Below are positions 47,711-59,700 of a stretch of DNA of 64,000 nt, one piece after another (positions within the stretch are counted from its first letter, which is position 1; every line of letters starts with the position of its first letter). Below the pieces are notes generated by a model, which did no database searches, had not been told where the DNA came from, and saw only the letters and a program-made list of their open reading frames with translations. The stretch covers positions 62,001 through 126,000 of the forward strand of contig SRSI01000065.1 in the NCBI GenBank assembly GCA_005656395.1. Direction: 5' to 3'. A program made the position numbers and the translations under genes. The stretch is from Strongyloides papillosus (taxonomy: Eukaryota; Nematoda; Chromadorea; Rhabditida; Strongyloididae).

Positions 47711-49385
47711 TTCAGATGTTTTTTAATCTCTTTCGGAGATTAAAACTTCATCTAAAAGTTATTTTTTATATACTTAAAGAGATTTTTACAAGTCTGACAC
47801 ATCTTTTCTTTTACTTATGCTACGCATCTGAATTTATGCACTGCCGTAGTTTGACACCCCATACAGGAACTAGCTGTAGTCATCGAGAATTTTAAATGTA
47901 ATATAATCTGTTCAGATGTTTTTTAATCTCTTTCGGAGATTAAAACTTCATCTAAAAGTTATTTTTTATATACTTAAAGAGATTTTTACAAGTCTGACAC
48001 ATCTTTTCTTTTACTTATGCTACGCATCTGAATTTATGCACTGCCGTAGTTTGACACCCCATACAGGAACTAGCTGTAGTCATCGAGAATTTTAAATGTA
48101 ATATAATCTGTTCAGATGTTTTTTAATCTCTTTCGGAGATTAAAACTTCATCTAAAAGTTATTTTTTATATACTTAAAGAGATTTTTACAAGTCTGACAC
48201 ATCTTTTCTTTTACTTATGCTACGCATCTGAATTTATGCACTGCCGTAGTTTGACACCCCATACAGGAACTAGCTGTAGTCATCGAGAATTTTAAATGTA
48301 ATATAATCTGTTCAGATGTTTTTTAATCTCTTTCGGAGATTAAAACTTCATCTAAAAGTTATTTTTTATATACTTAAAGAGATTTTTACAAGTCTGACAC
48401 ATCTTTTCTTTTACTTATGCTACGCATCTGAATTTATGCACTGCCGTAGTTTGACACCCCATACAGGAACTAGCTGTAGTCATCGAGAATTTTAAATGTA
48501 ATATAATCTGTTCAGATGTTTTTTAATCTCTTTCGGAGATTAAAACTTCATCTAAAAGTTATTTTTTATATACTTAAAGAGATTTTTACAAGTCTGACAC
48601 ATCTTTTCTTTTACTTATGCTACGCATCTGAATTTATGCACTGCCGTAGTTTGACACCCCATACAGGAACTAGCTGTAGTCATCGAGAATTTTAAATGTA
48701 ATATAATCTGTTCAGATGTTTTTTAATCTCTTTCGGAGATTAAAACTTCATCTAAAAGTTATTTTTTATATACTTAAAGAGATTTTTACAAGTCTGACAC
48801 ATCTTTTCTTTTACTTATGCTACGCATCTGAATTTATGCACTGCCGTAGTTTGACACCCCATACAGGAACTAGCTGTAGTCATCGAGAATTTTAAATGTA
48901 ATATAATCTGTTCAGATGTTTTTTAATCTCTTTCGGAGATTAAAACTTCATCTAAAAGTTATTTTTTATATACTTAAAGAGATTTTTACAAGTCTGACAC
49001 ATCTTTTCTTTTACTTATGCTACGCATCTGAATTTATGCACTGCCGTAGTTTGACACCCCATACAGGAACTAGCTGTAGTCATCGAGAATTTTAAATGTA
49101 ATATAATCTATTCAGATGTGTTTTAATCTCTTTTGGAGATTGAAACATCATCTAAAAGTTATTTTTTATATACTTGGAGATATTTTTTACAGATCTGATA
49201 CATTGTTTCTTTTAGTTATGCTACGCATCTGATTTTATGCACTGCCATAATTTTGATACCCCATACATGAACTAGCTGTGGTCATCGAGAATTTTAAATG
49301 TAATATAATCTATTCAGATGTGTTTTAATCTCTTTTGGAGATTGAAACATCATCTAAAAGTTATTTTTTATATACTTGAAAAAAT
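47711..49385. repeat. 200-bp tandem satellite array
   Basis: Seven units of exactly 200 bp (starts 47711, 47911, 48111, 48311, 48511, 48711, 48911) appear identical base for base. They are followed by a diverged 202-bp unit (49111) and a partial one (49313). Each unit contains a hairpin (AGATGTTTTTTAATCTC, loop TTTC, GGAGATTAAAAC, TTCATCT), then GTCTGACACATC, TTATGCACTGCCGTAGTTTG, ACACCCCATACAGGAACTAG and GTCATCGAGAATT. Seven identical units mean very recent amplification or homogenisation. The period is close to a nucleosome repeat, as is common for satellites. There is no ORF across units. Assembly collapse or expansion cannot be excluded. Confidence 0.95.
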
Positions 49386-52300
49386 TTTGCACAGCCAAAC
49401 TCTGTTACAAAAAATAATAAAAAATAAAAATGATAATAAATAAAATACACTTTTAAAACAAATTTTAATTAACTAATCACAAAAAATTGTAATTAAAAAA
49501 TTTTAAAAAATACCAATTAACAATTTTAAAAAATACTAATAAACAATTTTAAAAATTACTAATTAATTAACAATAAAATAATAAAAAAATCTTCATTAAC
49601 AACAATAAAAACTAATTAACTAATTATAAAAATTCTTCATTAACTAATTATCAAAAATACTAATTAATTACCCAAAATCAATTAACCAAAGAAATTGAAA
49701 CTCTTTGACACATTCTTAAAATTTCCCTTCACAAGTCTGACAAAAAATAACAAAAGATGATCGATCATTTGAATAACAATTTTACAACAACAAATTGATA
49801 AAAATTTTACTAACCAATTATAAATAATCTTTGTTAATCAATTATAAAAAATTCTAATTAACAACAACTAAAAATTCCAATTTATATTTCAAATAACAAT
49901 TTTAAAAAGAATAAGAAATTTAATTAACATTTTTAAAAAGAATCCTAGAAGAATTTTGATACAATAATTCCCTAGATGTCTTTTGATCAGTTTGCTGGTC
50001 AAAAGATCATCTACAAATTTCCATTAAACATTCTTTCAAAAAATGAACAGAAGATTTCGCACACCTAAAATCTGACACACTGTCAAAAAGACCAATCAAT
50101 GAAAAGAAACAAAAACAACAATCAATAAAAAATTTACTAAAATGTTTGTAAAAATACTATTTAAAAAATATAAAAAAGATTTATTGAACAAATAAATAAG
50201 ATATACTACTAATATAAGAATTTTAATATATAACAATTAAAATAAACAATGTTTAATATAAATATACATTTATTTAATAAGAACAAGTACTTGTTATGTA
50301 AAATAAAATATTTTTAAATTAAAAAAATTAATTATTTAAGCAAAATAAATGAATCAGTAACAAATCTACAAAATTAATTACTACTATATTTATTGTTAAA
50401 AATTCAATTAATTAATTATTAAAAATCCTCATTAATTAATAAAAATTACACTTTCTAATTTTAAAAAAGAATCTTTTAAGAGAAAAGAATATTAATTAAA
50501 CCATTTTAAAAAATACTAATCAAAGATATGATAGATGTTTTTCTATCGCAACAGTGATTGAAAAATCATCTTTAGATAAAAAAAAGAAGAAGAAACATTT
50601 GATAGCCCCAGTCCAATACATAATATCACAAGTCCGATACATAATATTACAAGTCTGATACATAATACCACAAGTTTTATATGTAATGACCAACTCCATT
50701 ACCGAATCACAGTGACCAACTCCATTGGCCAATCAAAAAAACCAAATCCATTAGCGAATCACAATGAAACTTCATATAGTAACTGGAATGTTGTCATGGA
50801 GAATTAAAATAAGAAAGTGTGATATAAAGAATTTTAATTAATATACATATTTTTATTTAATAAACATTTCAACATGTAAGATAATTTAAAGTAGATGTTT
50901 TTCGATCATAACAATGATTGAAAAATTATCTTAAGGTAGAAGAAAGAAGAATGAACAATGCACAGCCCGAGTTCAATACAGAATAACAGAAGTCTGATAC
51001 AACACCTCACCAAATATTAATTCCCTCACTCCTGTGACAACCTTTTCCTTCAAATAGTGGCGCATTGAAAAGACACGCCATACAAGAACTAGAATTAGTC
51101 ATCGAGAATGACAATACAAGGAATATAATACACTATTAACATTATTAATATATATATTTAAAAGATGTTTTCCGATCACAACAGTGATTGAAAAATCATC
51201 TATAAGTAGAAAGAAGAAGAAACAACAATGCATTACTCAAGTTTGATACAGAATATCACAAGTCCGATACAACTTCTCACTCAATATTGACTCTTTCACT
51301 CCTGTGATAACCTTTCCCTTCAAATAGTGGCGCATCAAAAAAACCCACATACAGAAACTAGAAATAGAGTCATCGAGAATGAAAAAGAGAAAGAGTGATA
51401 GAGAGAATGATAAAAAGAGAGAGAATTACTAGAGAAAGAGAAAGAAAAAAGAATGAGAAAGAAATGTCTGATACAGTGTAACAGAAGAAGAGCGAAGCGT
51501 AAAGAAAAAATGCACTGCCAAAGAAGTACACTCCACATAAGAACTAGAATAAAGTCATTGAAAATGAAAAAAATGATGATTATTGACAATTCTTTTAAAC
51601 CTTTTATGTTTAATAAAATTTTTTTCCATTTTTTAAATTTGTTTTTTGTATTTTTTTTTAATTTTTACTTATGCAATGCATTTGATTTTATGTACTACTA
51701 GAATTGCACATCTCACATAGAATATAGTAGCATGTCATCGAAAATGAAATAGAGATAGATGATTTACTATTATTTAAATAACTGAAAAATTATTTATAAG
51801 TAACATTCTACACTTCAAGTCTGATACAGAACTCCCACGATTTCTATAATTGTACACCTCATATAGGAACTAGAAGTCAAGTCATTGAGAATGAAGTAAC
51901 ATTCACAAGTAACAACACTTTTGCACAGCTGAAGTCTGTTACAGAATTCGTTTCTTCTTGAGCTTTGCATTCACTTCAAAATGCACTGTCTCAATACCCT
52001 ACTCCATATAGAAGTAGTAATCAAGTCATCGACAATAAAATACATGTTTTTCTATCATGTAAATAATGGAAAAATCATTAGAAATAACATCCTACACTTC
52101 AAGTCTTATACAGAACTCACATGATCTTCAAAATTGAGGTCTTATATAGAAACTAGTAGTCAAATCATCGAGAATGAAGAAATAGTAGAAGTTTTATAAA
52201 AAGTGGTTTTTTTTTGTAAAATCAACATTTTTTATTAGTTGATTTTTTAACTTTGAGGCATAAGAAGGTGAGGAAGTAGGCACGCTTTCTAGAAAATTTC

Positions 52301-52490
52301 ACAAAACATGTTTGATAAATAAAAAAAATATTAGAACATCCAGAATAAACCAAAAGAAAAGAATTTGTATGCAGTAAATAAATAATATTTACTTTTAACA
52401 TAACAATTTTAATACACAACAATAATAATATATAACAATATACAATAGATATCTTTTGATCAGTTAAAGTGATCAAAAGATCATCTGAGA
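49386..52490. repeat. Diverged satellite monomers, right flank
   Basis: At least seven further hairpin units occur, starting near 49973, 50532, 50893, 51163, 51757 (weak), 52043 and 52447. The same ordered downstream blocks follow (AAGTCTGATACAGAA, TGCACTG, CATATAGGAACTAG, GTCATCGAGAATGA). 50893 and 51163 are neighbouring 270-bp units of one subtype. Around 51400-51450 a GA-rich stretch is inserted. No protein gene is supported here; the short frames on both strands are by-products of the repeat. Confidence 0.75.
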
Positions 52491-53629
52491 TTATTTTTTT
52501 ATAAAAGACAAAGAAAAATACTTTTATAGCTGAAATCTTATACAATACATTTACAATTCTTTCATTGATTAATTACATTTTATATGGTAAAGATGATTTT
52601 TCGAGTGTTTGTTTTGATTTTTTTATAGAATTCTCTACACATGTTTTATTTTTTTTGTCTTCTAATTTTATTTTCTACTTGAACATTGCATTATTTTAGC
52701 TGCTTCTCTACAATCGAAAGCTTATACAAGAAACAGGGTGATGGTCATTAAATACTGAAACAAGTCACGATCTCGCTTCGTCCGTCGCGATTTTCTCGCA
52801 GGACCGGCTTTTCCTTTTTTCAATGTACTATATTCTTTATTATTTTCATAAAGCTTGCTTTAACTTCGTTTTCGGCAAGTCAGGGCTGATCCGCAGAGCA
52901 TACTTTTTTTATAAAATTATTTTTATATTAACTTATTATTTAAAATATTTGTATAAAAATTTGTTCCATCGAATTACATATTTCTAGAGAAAGAAAATAA
53001 CCGAAAATATACTGTTATTATATATTAATATATGAAATATTTCTCAGTTTGAGAATTATTTTATAACGTCCAATTTATTGAAGCAGTTTTTTATGTCCAA
53101 AAGATGAGTAAAAACTAATATTTGAACAATATCAAGCAACTAAGTAATTGACTTTCTCTTATATTTCTGAAATTGGTATAAACGACTTAATATTATTCAT
53201 CTATTAACTGCATATTTACGTCAACTTTGCAAATATATAAATAAGAAAAACCAAACAAAATCATTACCTAAAAAAGTTTCTTTCGTTTCTATGCTATAAA
53301 CTTCGTTATGGCTTTTTATTTTAAATCAGACTTTGATCTATGTACTACAATTAGTTTTGTTTACTTAAACAACTTTTGCATAAAGTTGTAACACTAAGAA
53401 ATTTTAATTTTTGCTAAAAAATGGTCGTAACATTTTGGTTCACAACTTAGATAATTTTTTATAAATCTTTTTAAAATTAAATTTCTCCCTTATTGTGTAC
53501 TTCCACCTTTAAAATGAGTCATAAATCAAACAATTTTATTAATTTTGAAAAGAGTATTTCTGTAACAAACCTATGCAAAAATTTGTTCTAAAAAGTGATG
53601 TTTTTTAAATGTGCTTGACCACCTATGAA
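52491..53629. other. Spacer with a GC-rich patch
   Basis: Mostly AT-rich. At 52765-52910 the sequence is suddenly GC-richer (for example TCGCTTCGTCCGTCGCGATT and GCAAGTCAGGGCTGATCCGC). I cannot assign it. It is not a tRNA or an obvious rRNA piece, and might be an LTR or transposon remnant. Confidence 0.4.
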
Positions 53630-53923
53630 CACAAACTAAAAATTCATTTATTTAAAATGTACACAACAGATTATGTAAAATTGTCTTACATTTACAAAAA
53701 ATAAATTTTTACAAAAGTATATTTAATTGTTATACAATTTTACCAGAAAATGTACGAAAATTCTACCTAAAATGTATAACAATTCTATCTAAAATTGTAC
53801 CTATACAAAAATTAGTAAAATTGTATTACAAACTTCTCTGAATTGTCGTTATATCTTTTAGTGAATTGTATGACAATTTGCATTAGATTGCAATCATAAA
53901 TTGCAGAATTTCTAATTTGTGTG
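53630..53923. mobile_element. Short relative of the foldback element
   Basis: Starts CACAAACTAAAAATTC and ends GAATTTCTAATTTGTGTG, the same tips as the giant palindrome at 22368-23740. It contains the same sub-repeats (AATTCTACCTAAAATGTATA, CAATTTTACCAGAAAATG). About 294 bp, no ORF. Confidence 0.75.
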
Positions 53924-54293
53924 AACTAAAAGTTTTATGACACATTTTCCGCACTGAGAGCAAAATACATTTAACTACTATCTTATCATAAAAATGGATT
54001 AGGTTGGAAAAAAATAAAGCTGAAGCTGTTAACAAAAATATGAAGGAATAGATTTATTTAATAAGAAAGAACAGGAATGACAATTTATGCTAAATAATTA
54101 TTACTTAAATACACACATCCGTGGGTGTGTACATCCTCCCGAATTTTTTGCATTGTCTCGGGACGAGAGGAATTGGAATTGCTATTTTTGCATGTTTTAA
54201 TTAATTGTTGATATAGTCATTATTCTTCAAGTGTATTATTTAAGGTAAGTTTAACATTGATCTGGTATTTGTATTAATTGTTGTATTTTCAGG
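53924..54293 (+). promoter_or_regulatory. Upstream region and 5'-UTR intron of the PPPY membrane-protein gene
   Basis: The stretch is less AT-rich than most spacer. A GTAAGT at 54245 and TATTTTCAG ending at 54292 define a likely 48-nt intron just before the ATG at 54294. Two small dyads lie upstream: ACACAC/GTGTGT (54111-54130) and TCCCGA/TCGGGA (54137-54163). The region is also where the distal LTR of the minus-strand retroelement might lie, but no matching repeat is visible in this window. Confidence 0.45.
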
Positions 54294-54740
54294 ATGAATT
54301 CAATTGCAGTATCAAGTGAGAATCAAAATTGGTGTTCTCAGCATTGTCGTTGTCCAGAGGCTTCAAAAATTGATCTCGGGACTATTTTGATTATATTAGC
54401 CTTGGTTGGTTACATAATGAAGATCCGTAAGTTATATTGTTTAATATAGTAATTTATCATTTTTATAGTAATTTGTCTTGGATTAACTTACTATGGGAGA
54501 CATTTCAGACCAAGAATCATCAAGGAGGAGGAAGAAGATTTAATTACTGCTGAAGAGAATGTTCCAGCTACTACTACTACTACTCCTGCTCCACCAGTTC
54601 CAGTTGCTGCTCCCAATGTACCAATGTACCTGGATCAACCTTATTATATGGTCCATGCACCATCCACTGTTTCATCAATTTATCCACCAACAATGGATTC
54701 ATCAAGACCACCACCATACAAGGAGTACTGTCAATCATAA
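54294..54740 (+). CDS. Single-pass membrane protein with PPPY tail (two exons)
   Basis: Exon 1 is 54294-54426 and exon 2 is 54469-54740, split by a 42-nt intron (GTAAGT...TTTTTATAG). The product is 134 residues. Residues 1-27 contain three clustered Cys (WCSQHCRC). Residues 28-54 form one long hydrophobic segment that exists only in the spliced frame, which supports the intron. An acidic cluster (EEEED, 64-68) and a Pro/Thr-rich tail follow, ending with PPPY at 125-128. PPxY motifs bind WW domains, notably Nedd4-type ubiquitin ligases, and also serve as late-domain motifs in retroelements. Cys-rich N end, one TM and a PPxY tail also describe Shisa-like/WBP1-like adaptor proteins, so a host origin is equally possible. 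AATAAA lies at 54789. It is convergent with the retroelement polyprotein. Confidence 0.75.
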
Positions 54741-55412
54741 TAATTCATCATTGTTTTGTTAAGTTTTTTTGTTATCCTTTTTTTTGTTAATAAACCTTAA
54801 TTGTTATTATTTGTTTTCTTAAATTTGTTAATAATGTTCTTTTTGGTATGTAATTAAGATAGTACTTTGAATATTTTGTCATTTTTTGGTTTTTCTTTAT
54901 AATATCAGTTTATTTTATAGTAAATTTCAACTAATTGATATATTTTGATTTATCGATATCAGTTATCTGTAACTTAATGGTATAATGTAAAGACTATCAT
55001 AACGTCTAGACAGGTTCAAGAACTGTTAAATGTCCTTGAAGTTATTTAACGTTATCATTAAAGAATTTGTGGATAGTTTTTAAATTTTCTTTTATTCGAC
55101 CTTATTATGTCAATTAAATTTTATTAATTAATTAAGTTGGTTTTAACTTTTTTTTTTAAATTAAGCAAATGTACTTTATATTCTAACCTTGAGTTTTAAT
55201 TTATATAACTATATGTATTTTCACCCCCAATTAAAAGATAGGGTATTATAAAAGTTAATTTGCTACTATTACGTAGTTTAGTTTTTTAACAATTTATTTG
55301 TCTATTGTATTTATTGCTAATTAATACGTTATACTATATTTTCCATATGTTTATATATATTTAATATACTTTTTGTCATTTTAGATTTTTGAAATCCATT
55401 GTATCACCAAGC
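54741..55412. other. Intergenic region, AT-rich
   Basis: It holds the poly(A) signal of the upstream gene (54789-54794) and an AG acceptor at 55383-55384 just before the next gene's start. The latter leaves open an unrecognised 5' exon. Nothing else is recognised. Confidence 0.55.
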
Positions 55413-56570
55413 ATGTCTCTTCATGACCACGCAGATAACGCATTGTTAAATGATGATGAGCAAGACCAAGGTTCTCAAGTTAATGAACGAAAGCGTCGTC
55501 AACGAATAAATGCGCCGGCCATCAACGATCCTCCAGTTCCACCAACCCAACCTGATGATAAGGATGAAGATTTGGCTTTTTTGAACCTGATGGATCTTGA
55601 AGGAGAAGCTGATGTTGACGTCATCATGGGACGTTATTTCAAAACCATGAGAGGATTGAATGCCACCCTGGAGTCGGTGTATATCCTAATGGAGTTGGGA
55701 GAAGAAGTAGTTACTATGGAGCGGAAATTGCTATGGGGTAGCGAATCGCACATTAATGTGCTTCGAAAGTTCGATGATTTGTCGAGCATCCATGATGCTC
55801 GGCTTGCTTTTGTTCGCCGTAAGGCGGCATTATTGGCTGCTTTTCAGGGCGAACCAAATGCTCAACAGTCGGATGCCATTGGCACTCGTGCAAAAGCCAG
55901 CATTCCGAGGAGATTGGATTATCTTGTTGTGCGTACCACTGAGGAAGTAATGGCGATGTATCAATCCATCGCGAAGATAGATGCAGCACGTGTATTAGTA
56001 TGCACAAATGGTTCAGGAATTATCAATTTTCCAGCTACTATTAATTTGCCAAGTCTTACTGAATTGAAGATTAAGCATACTTCTGGCCATCTATCTGGAA
56101 AATTGCCCGGAAACTTAAATCTCTTATGGATAGACGGAATTGTTGTACCATCAAGAAAATCAACATTAAGTTTGTCAGGAATGTCTGTTTTACAGACTTT
56201 AATCGTCAATAGTTGTGACACCTTGAAGCTATTATTGTCTCAGCTGGATAAAAGTGTTCCTATCAAAGTGATTATTTCACTTTGTAAACCACATAAGTGC
56301 TTATGTGAGAAGCATATCCGAGCTGCAGCCTCGTTGGACTTGCCATACCGTGTAGCTATCGTTCCTGATAAGAAATACAATGCTCAGGTAATCACAGAAA
56401 ACGTAGCTGTCCAAAAGAACAGTTTCTTCAATAGAATAGGAACTGTCTACTACAAGAATTCCCATCAAATAAAGAAGTTTGCCAAATGTGAATTACCGGA
56501 TGACATTGCTGAGCTCGAGGTTGAGCGAAAGAAAGTTAGGTCTTCTGCTGCTGAAGGCTCTTTCTTTTAA
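55413..56570 (+). CDS. 385-residue protein with LRR-like middle part, function unknown
   Basis: The chosen start is the first ATG (55413). The frame is open upstream to about 55389 and follows a TTTTAG acceptor. The N-terminal 60 residues are acidic and disordered, with a basic KRRQR cluster (possible nuclear signal) and PPVPPTQP. Residues about 60-190 look helical. From about 195 to 290 short repeats of the type LPSLTELKIKHTSG, LPGNLNLLWIDG and MSVLQTLIVNSC resemble degenerate LRRs. The C-terminal part (KPHKCLCEKH, then YRVAIVPDKKYN) is unassigned. No transmembrane segment. AATAAA lies at 56623. It is much richer in GC than its surroundings, like the facing polyprotein. It could be an antisense accessory gene of the retroelement or a host gene next to which the element landed. 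I do not recognise a family. Confidence 0.75.
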   Translation: MSLHDHADNALLNDDEQDQGSQVNERKRRQRINAPAINDPPVPPTQPDDKDEDLAFLNLMDLEGEADVDVIMGRYFKTMRGLNATLESVYILMELGEEVVTMERKLLWGSESHINVLRKFDDLSSIHDARLAFVRRKAALLAAFQGEPNAQQSDAIGTRAKASIPRRLDYLVVRTTEEVMAMYQSIAKIDAARVLVCTNGSGIINFPATINLPSLTELKIKHTSGHLSGKLPGNLNLLWIDGIVVPSRKSTLSLSGMSVLQTLIVNSCDTLKLLLSQLDKSVPIKVIISLCKPHKCLCEKHIRAAASLDLPYRVAIVPDKKYNAQVITENVAVQKNSFFNRIGTVYYKNSHQIKKFAKCELPDDIAELEVERKKVRSSAAEGSFF

Positions 56571-56731
56571 TTTTTTTTCCCATTATGTTTTATTTTATAA
56601 AACGATAATGTTTTGTTGTTGAAATAAAAATTTTATTTATTCAATTGTGTAAATTATCATTTAGTATTATTAAAGTCTTGTCTTGGACTTTTATTTGTTA
56701 AGTATTAAGTTGTTTTATATTTTATATTAAG
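56571..56731. terminator. Convergent 3' ends with poly(A) signals on both strands
   Basis: The plus-strand AATAAA at 56623-56628 serves the 385-residue gene. A minus-strand AATAAA (56690-56695) lies 37 bases after the polyprotein stop. The two transcripts therefore end within about 160 bp of each other or overlap. Confidence 0.6.
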
Positions 56732-59700
56732 TCATGTCTTTTGACTTTGATTATTGTGCAATTTTAGCATATCTCCATGAATTTTTTCAATATTTTGTCT
56801 AGTTTTACGAGATTTCCCAAGTTTCTCGATTTCATATGTGTCTCCATATAATCGTTGGATGACTTTATAAGGACCATCCCAAGTAGGTTGGTTTTTATTT
56901 GATGTAGAAGTGTCTTTTCTACTAATTACTTTCTTCATAACAAGATCGTTAGGTTGTATTTGGATACCTTTTCTTCTGGTATCGTCATCTTTCAACTCTG
57001 TTTTAGTGTTTTTATATAGTTGCAAAATGCCACTATATCCATTATGAATTGAAATATTATTTGTTAAGTTATCTGGTGTATTTAATAACAAAGTTGCTGG
57101 TGCAATACCAGTTGTAAGATGTTTTGATCTGTTATAAGCATAAGTAAAGTGATAAACAATATCACTAAGCTTCATAGGATTTCTCTTTTCCTGTTTAGCT
57201 ATTAATCGTTCCACACGAATGGCTTCTCTTATCGTTCTGTTGAATCGTTCAACACAAGCATTGCTTTTATGGTTATATGGTGAACCAAATTGTTGTTCAA
57301 CACCTATTGATGTTGTGTATTCTTGTACAGCTTTTGAAATAAAAGCAGGTCCATTATCGCTTCTTAGGATTAATGGAAATCCTAATGTCGTAAAGCATCT
57401 AGATAATTGTAATCTTGTTGTAGGACCGTTTTGGTTCTTTGTTACCACAGCATAAGCAAATTTGCTGTATTCGTCAACTATAACTAAGATGTTTTCATCA
57501 TCTACTTGCATATAATCTGCGTTTAATATGGCCCAATTTCCTGGTGCCGTTGGAAGGTGTCTTTTAGTTGTCTCAACTAATCTTCCTACATGATCTTTAC
57601 TAGCATTACAAATGTCACATGCAGTCCATATTTTATTCATGTCTGAATTCATTGATTCCCAATAGAATATTTCTTTAAATTTTGGTCCAATTTTGGCCAA
57701 ACTCAAATGATTACCTAGTGTAACTGAATTATGAAACCTTTTTAATAGTTTCTCTCTAAGAAGAGATGGTACATATACTCGTATTCCACCTTTCTTCAAA
57801 GTGAAAATGCCATCTTTGGCCTTTTTAGCCTCTTCATCGTTAAGATGGTGTTTCATATTCTCTATGATATAAGGTTTATCATATGGTGTTACAATATCAG
57901 GGAAAACATCTTTAAATGCTTCTTCCTTAATTGTTATCGATAGAAAATCGTTACGACTAAGATAGTCTGCTACTGCATTATCTTTACCTTTTACATATTG
58001 TATCGTTAGATCATATTCCATGATAGCCATTTGATATCTTTGCAGAATACTTTCAAGTTCTTTATTCTTTAATAAAGATAGTAATGGTTTGTGATCTGTA
58101 ATCACTAACGTGTGTTTGCCATAAATGTATGGACGAAATTGCTTGAGAGCATATACTAGACCTAATGCCTCAAGTTTTATTATTGGATAATTTTTCTCTG
58201 CTGGTTTCAGAGATCGAGATGCAAAGGCTATTGGTCGCCCTTGTTGTGTTAAAGCTGCTCCTAAACCTTGGAAGCTAGCGTCAGTGAAAATTGTATAATT
58301 TTTGGTATTATCAGGTGGTGATAATACTGCGGCATCAATTAGTGCCTTTTTCATGGCCTCAAAAGCATCCGTGTGCTTTTGTTCCCATTTAAAGTCTTTT
58401 TCAAGACCATATAGAGGTGCCGCTATTGCAGCGAAATTTTTAATATGTTTCCTGAAGTAGGAAACAGCGCCAAGGAAGCTTTTAACTTCTTTTACTGTTC
58501 TTGGTACTGGTTTATCCTGTAGTGCTTTGACCTTTTCAGGATTAACATGAATTCCTTCAGAGTCTAATCTGAAGCCTAAATATTTAACGCTGTTTTGGCC
58601 AAATTGACATTTGGCGAGAGAAATTTTCATACCATATGTAATGATACGTTGTAATATTTTTTCAATAGCTTTTAGATGATTAGATTCATCGTTGCTGCAC
58701 GTAAGAATGTCGTCAAGGTAGACGTAACATTCTGGAATGCCATCAAGGACTTCGTCCATGATTTCTTGAAATTTGTCTGGGCTACCTGTGAGACCCATAG
58801 GCATTACCTTATATTGGAAAATTCCTTCGTGTGTAACGAAGGCAGCAATTTGTTTGCTGTTGTCATCTAATGGTATTTGATGGAAGCCTGCCTTTAAATC
58901 AAAGGAGGTATAGAAGCGCTTACCAGCTGCTTCAGTCGTAATTCGATCAATGCGCGGAATCACATGGGATTGTTGTTTAATCAAACTATTTGTATATCGG
59001 AAATCTACAACAAATCTCCATTGTTGGTCCTTTTTACGGACTAATACTACTCGTGAGAGATAGGGAGAACGACTAGGTTCTATCATGCCATTTGCAAGCA
59101 TATCAGCGATTTGTTTGCTGATTTCATTTTCCTTTTCTCTACTCATTCGAGCAGGTTTTATCTTTTTAGGGATATCATCCGTGTTTTTAAGATCGATCTT
59201 TAAACGTTGTGAGCCATTGTATAGTCCACTTTTACCATCATATTCATGGAAAGCTACGCGATTACGCCATAGTAATTTTATCAATTCTTTATGTCCTTTT
59301 TCGGACAAGTTTGATGATGTTATCAGAGTTTCGAATGCCTCTTGTGATAGAGGTTCTGAAGACATTGGATAGGGAGGTAATGAATCTTCCCAATCCGCGT
59401 CTTCCGGAATTATTTCCTCACTGTGGACACGTAAAGTGTCTTTATCAATTTCCTCAATTGCGAAAACATCACCAATATAAGAATGTTTTGGTATTTTAAC
59501 TGGATTTTTTCCAGCGTTTATTACCACTATGGGTATTTTATTATCGTGTACTTTACATAGTTGCTCCATTGTAAGCAACATATTAGATTCTTTCCAATAT
59601 TTATCTATTTGTACTGATACATCAGTATTATTCATGTGTTTGTTTTTCAAAGTGACATGAAATATTGTGCAACTGTTGGGTTTAATTTTTATTTCTTCTT

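Noticed and set aside
47711..49385. CRISPR array
   Set aside because: The repeats are 200 bp and contiguous with no spacers, in a eukaryotic context. It is a satellite.
46190..52490. Hammerhead-ribozyme satellite (retrozyme-like)
   Set aside because: GTCTGATACA recalls the CTGANGA core, but the GA and GAAA boxes are missing and no three-stem fold could be drawn.
46609..52545. Short ORFs within the satellite region on both strands
   Set aside because: They arise from the repeated hairpin and purine-rich blocks, change frame between monomers and have no shared protein pattern.
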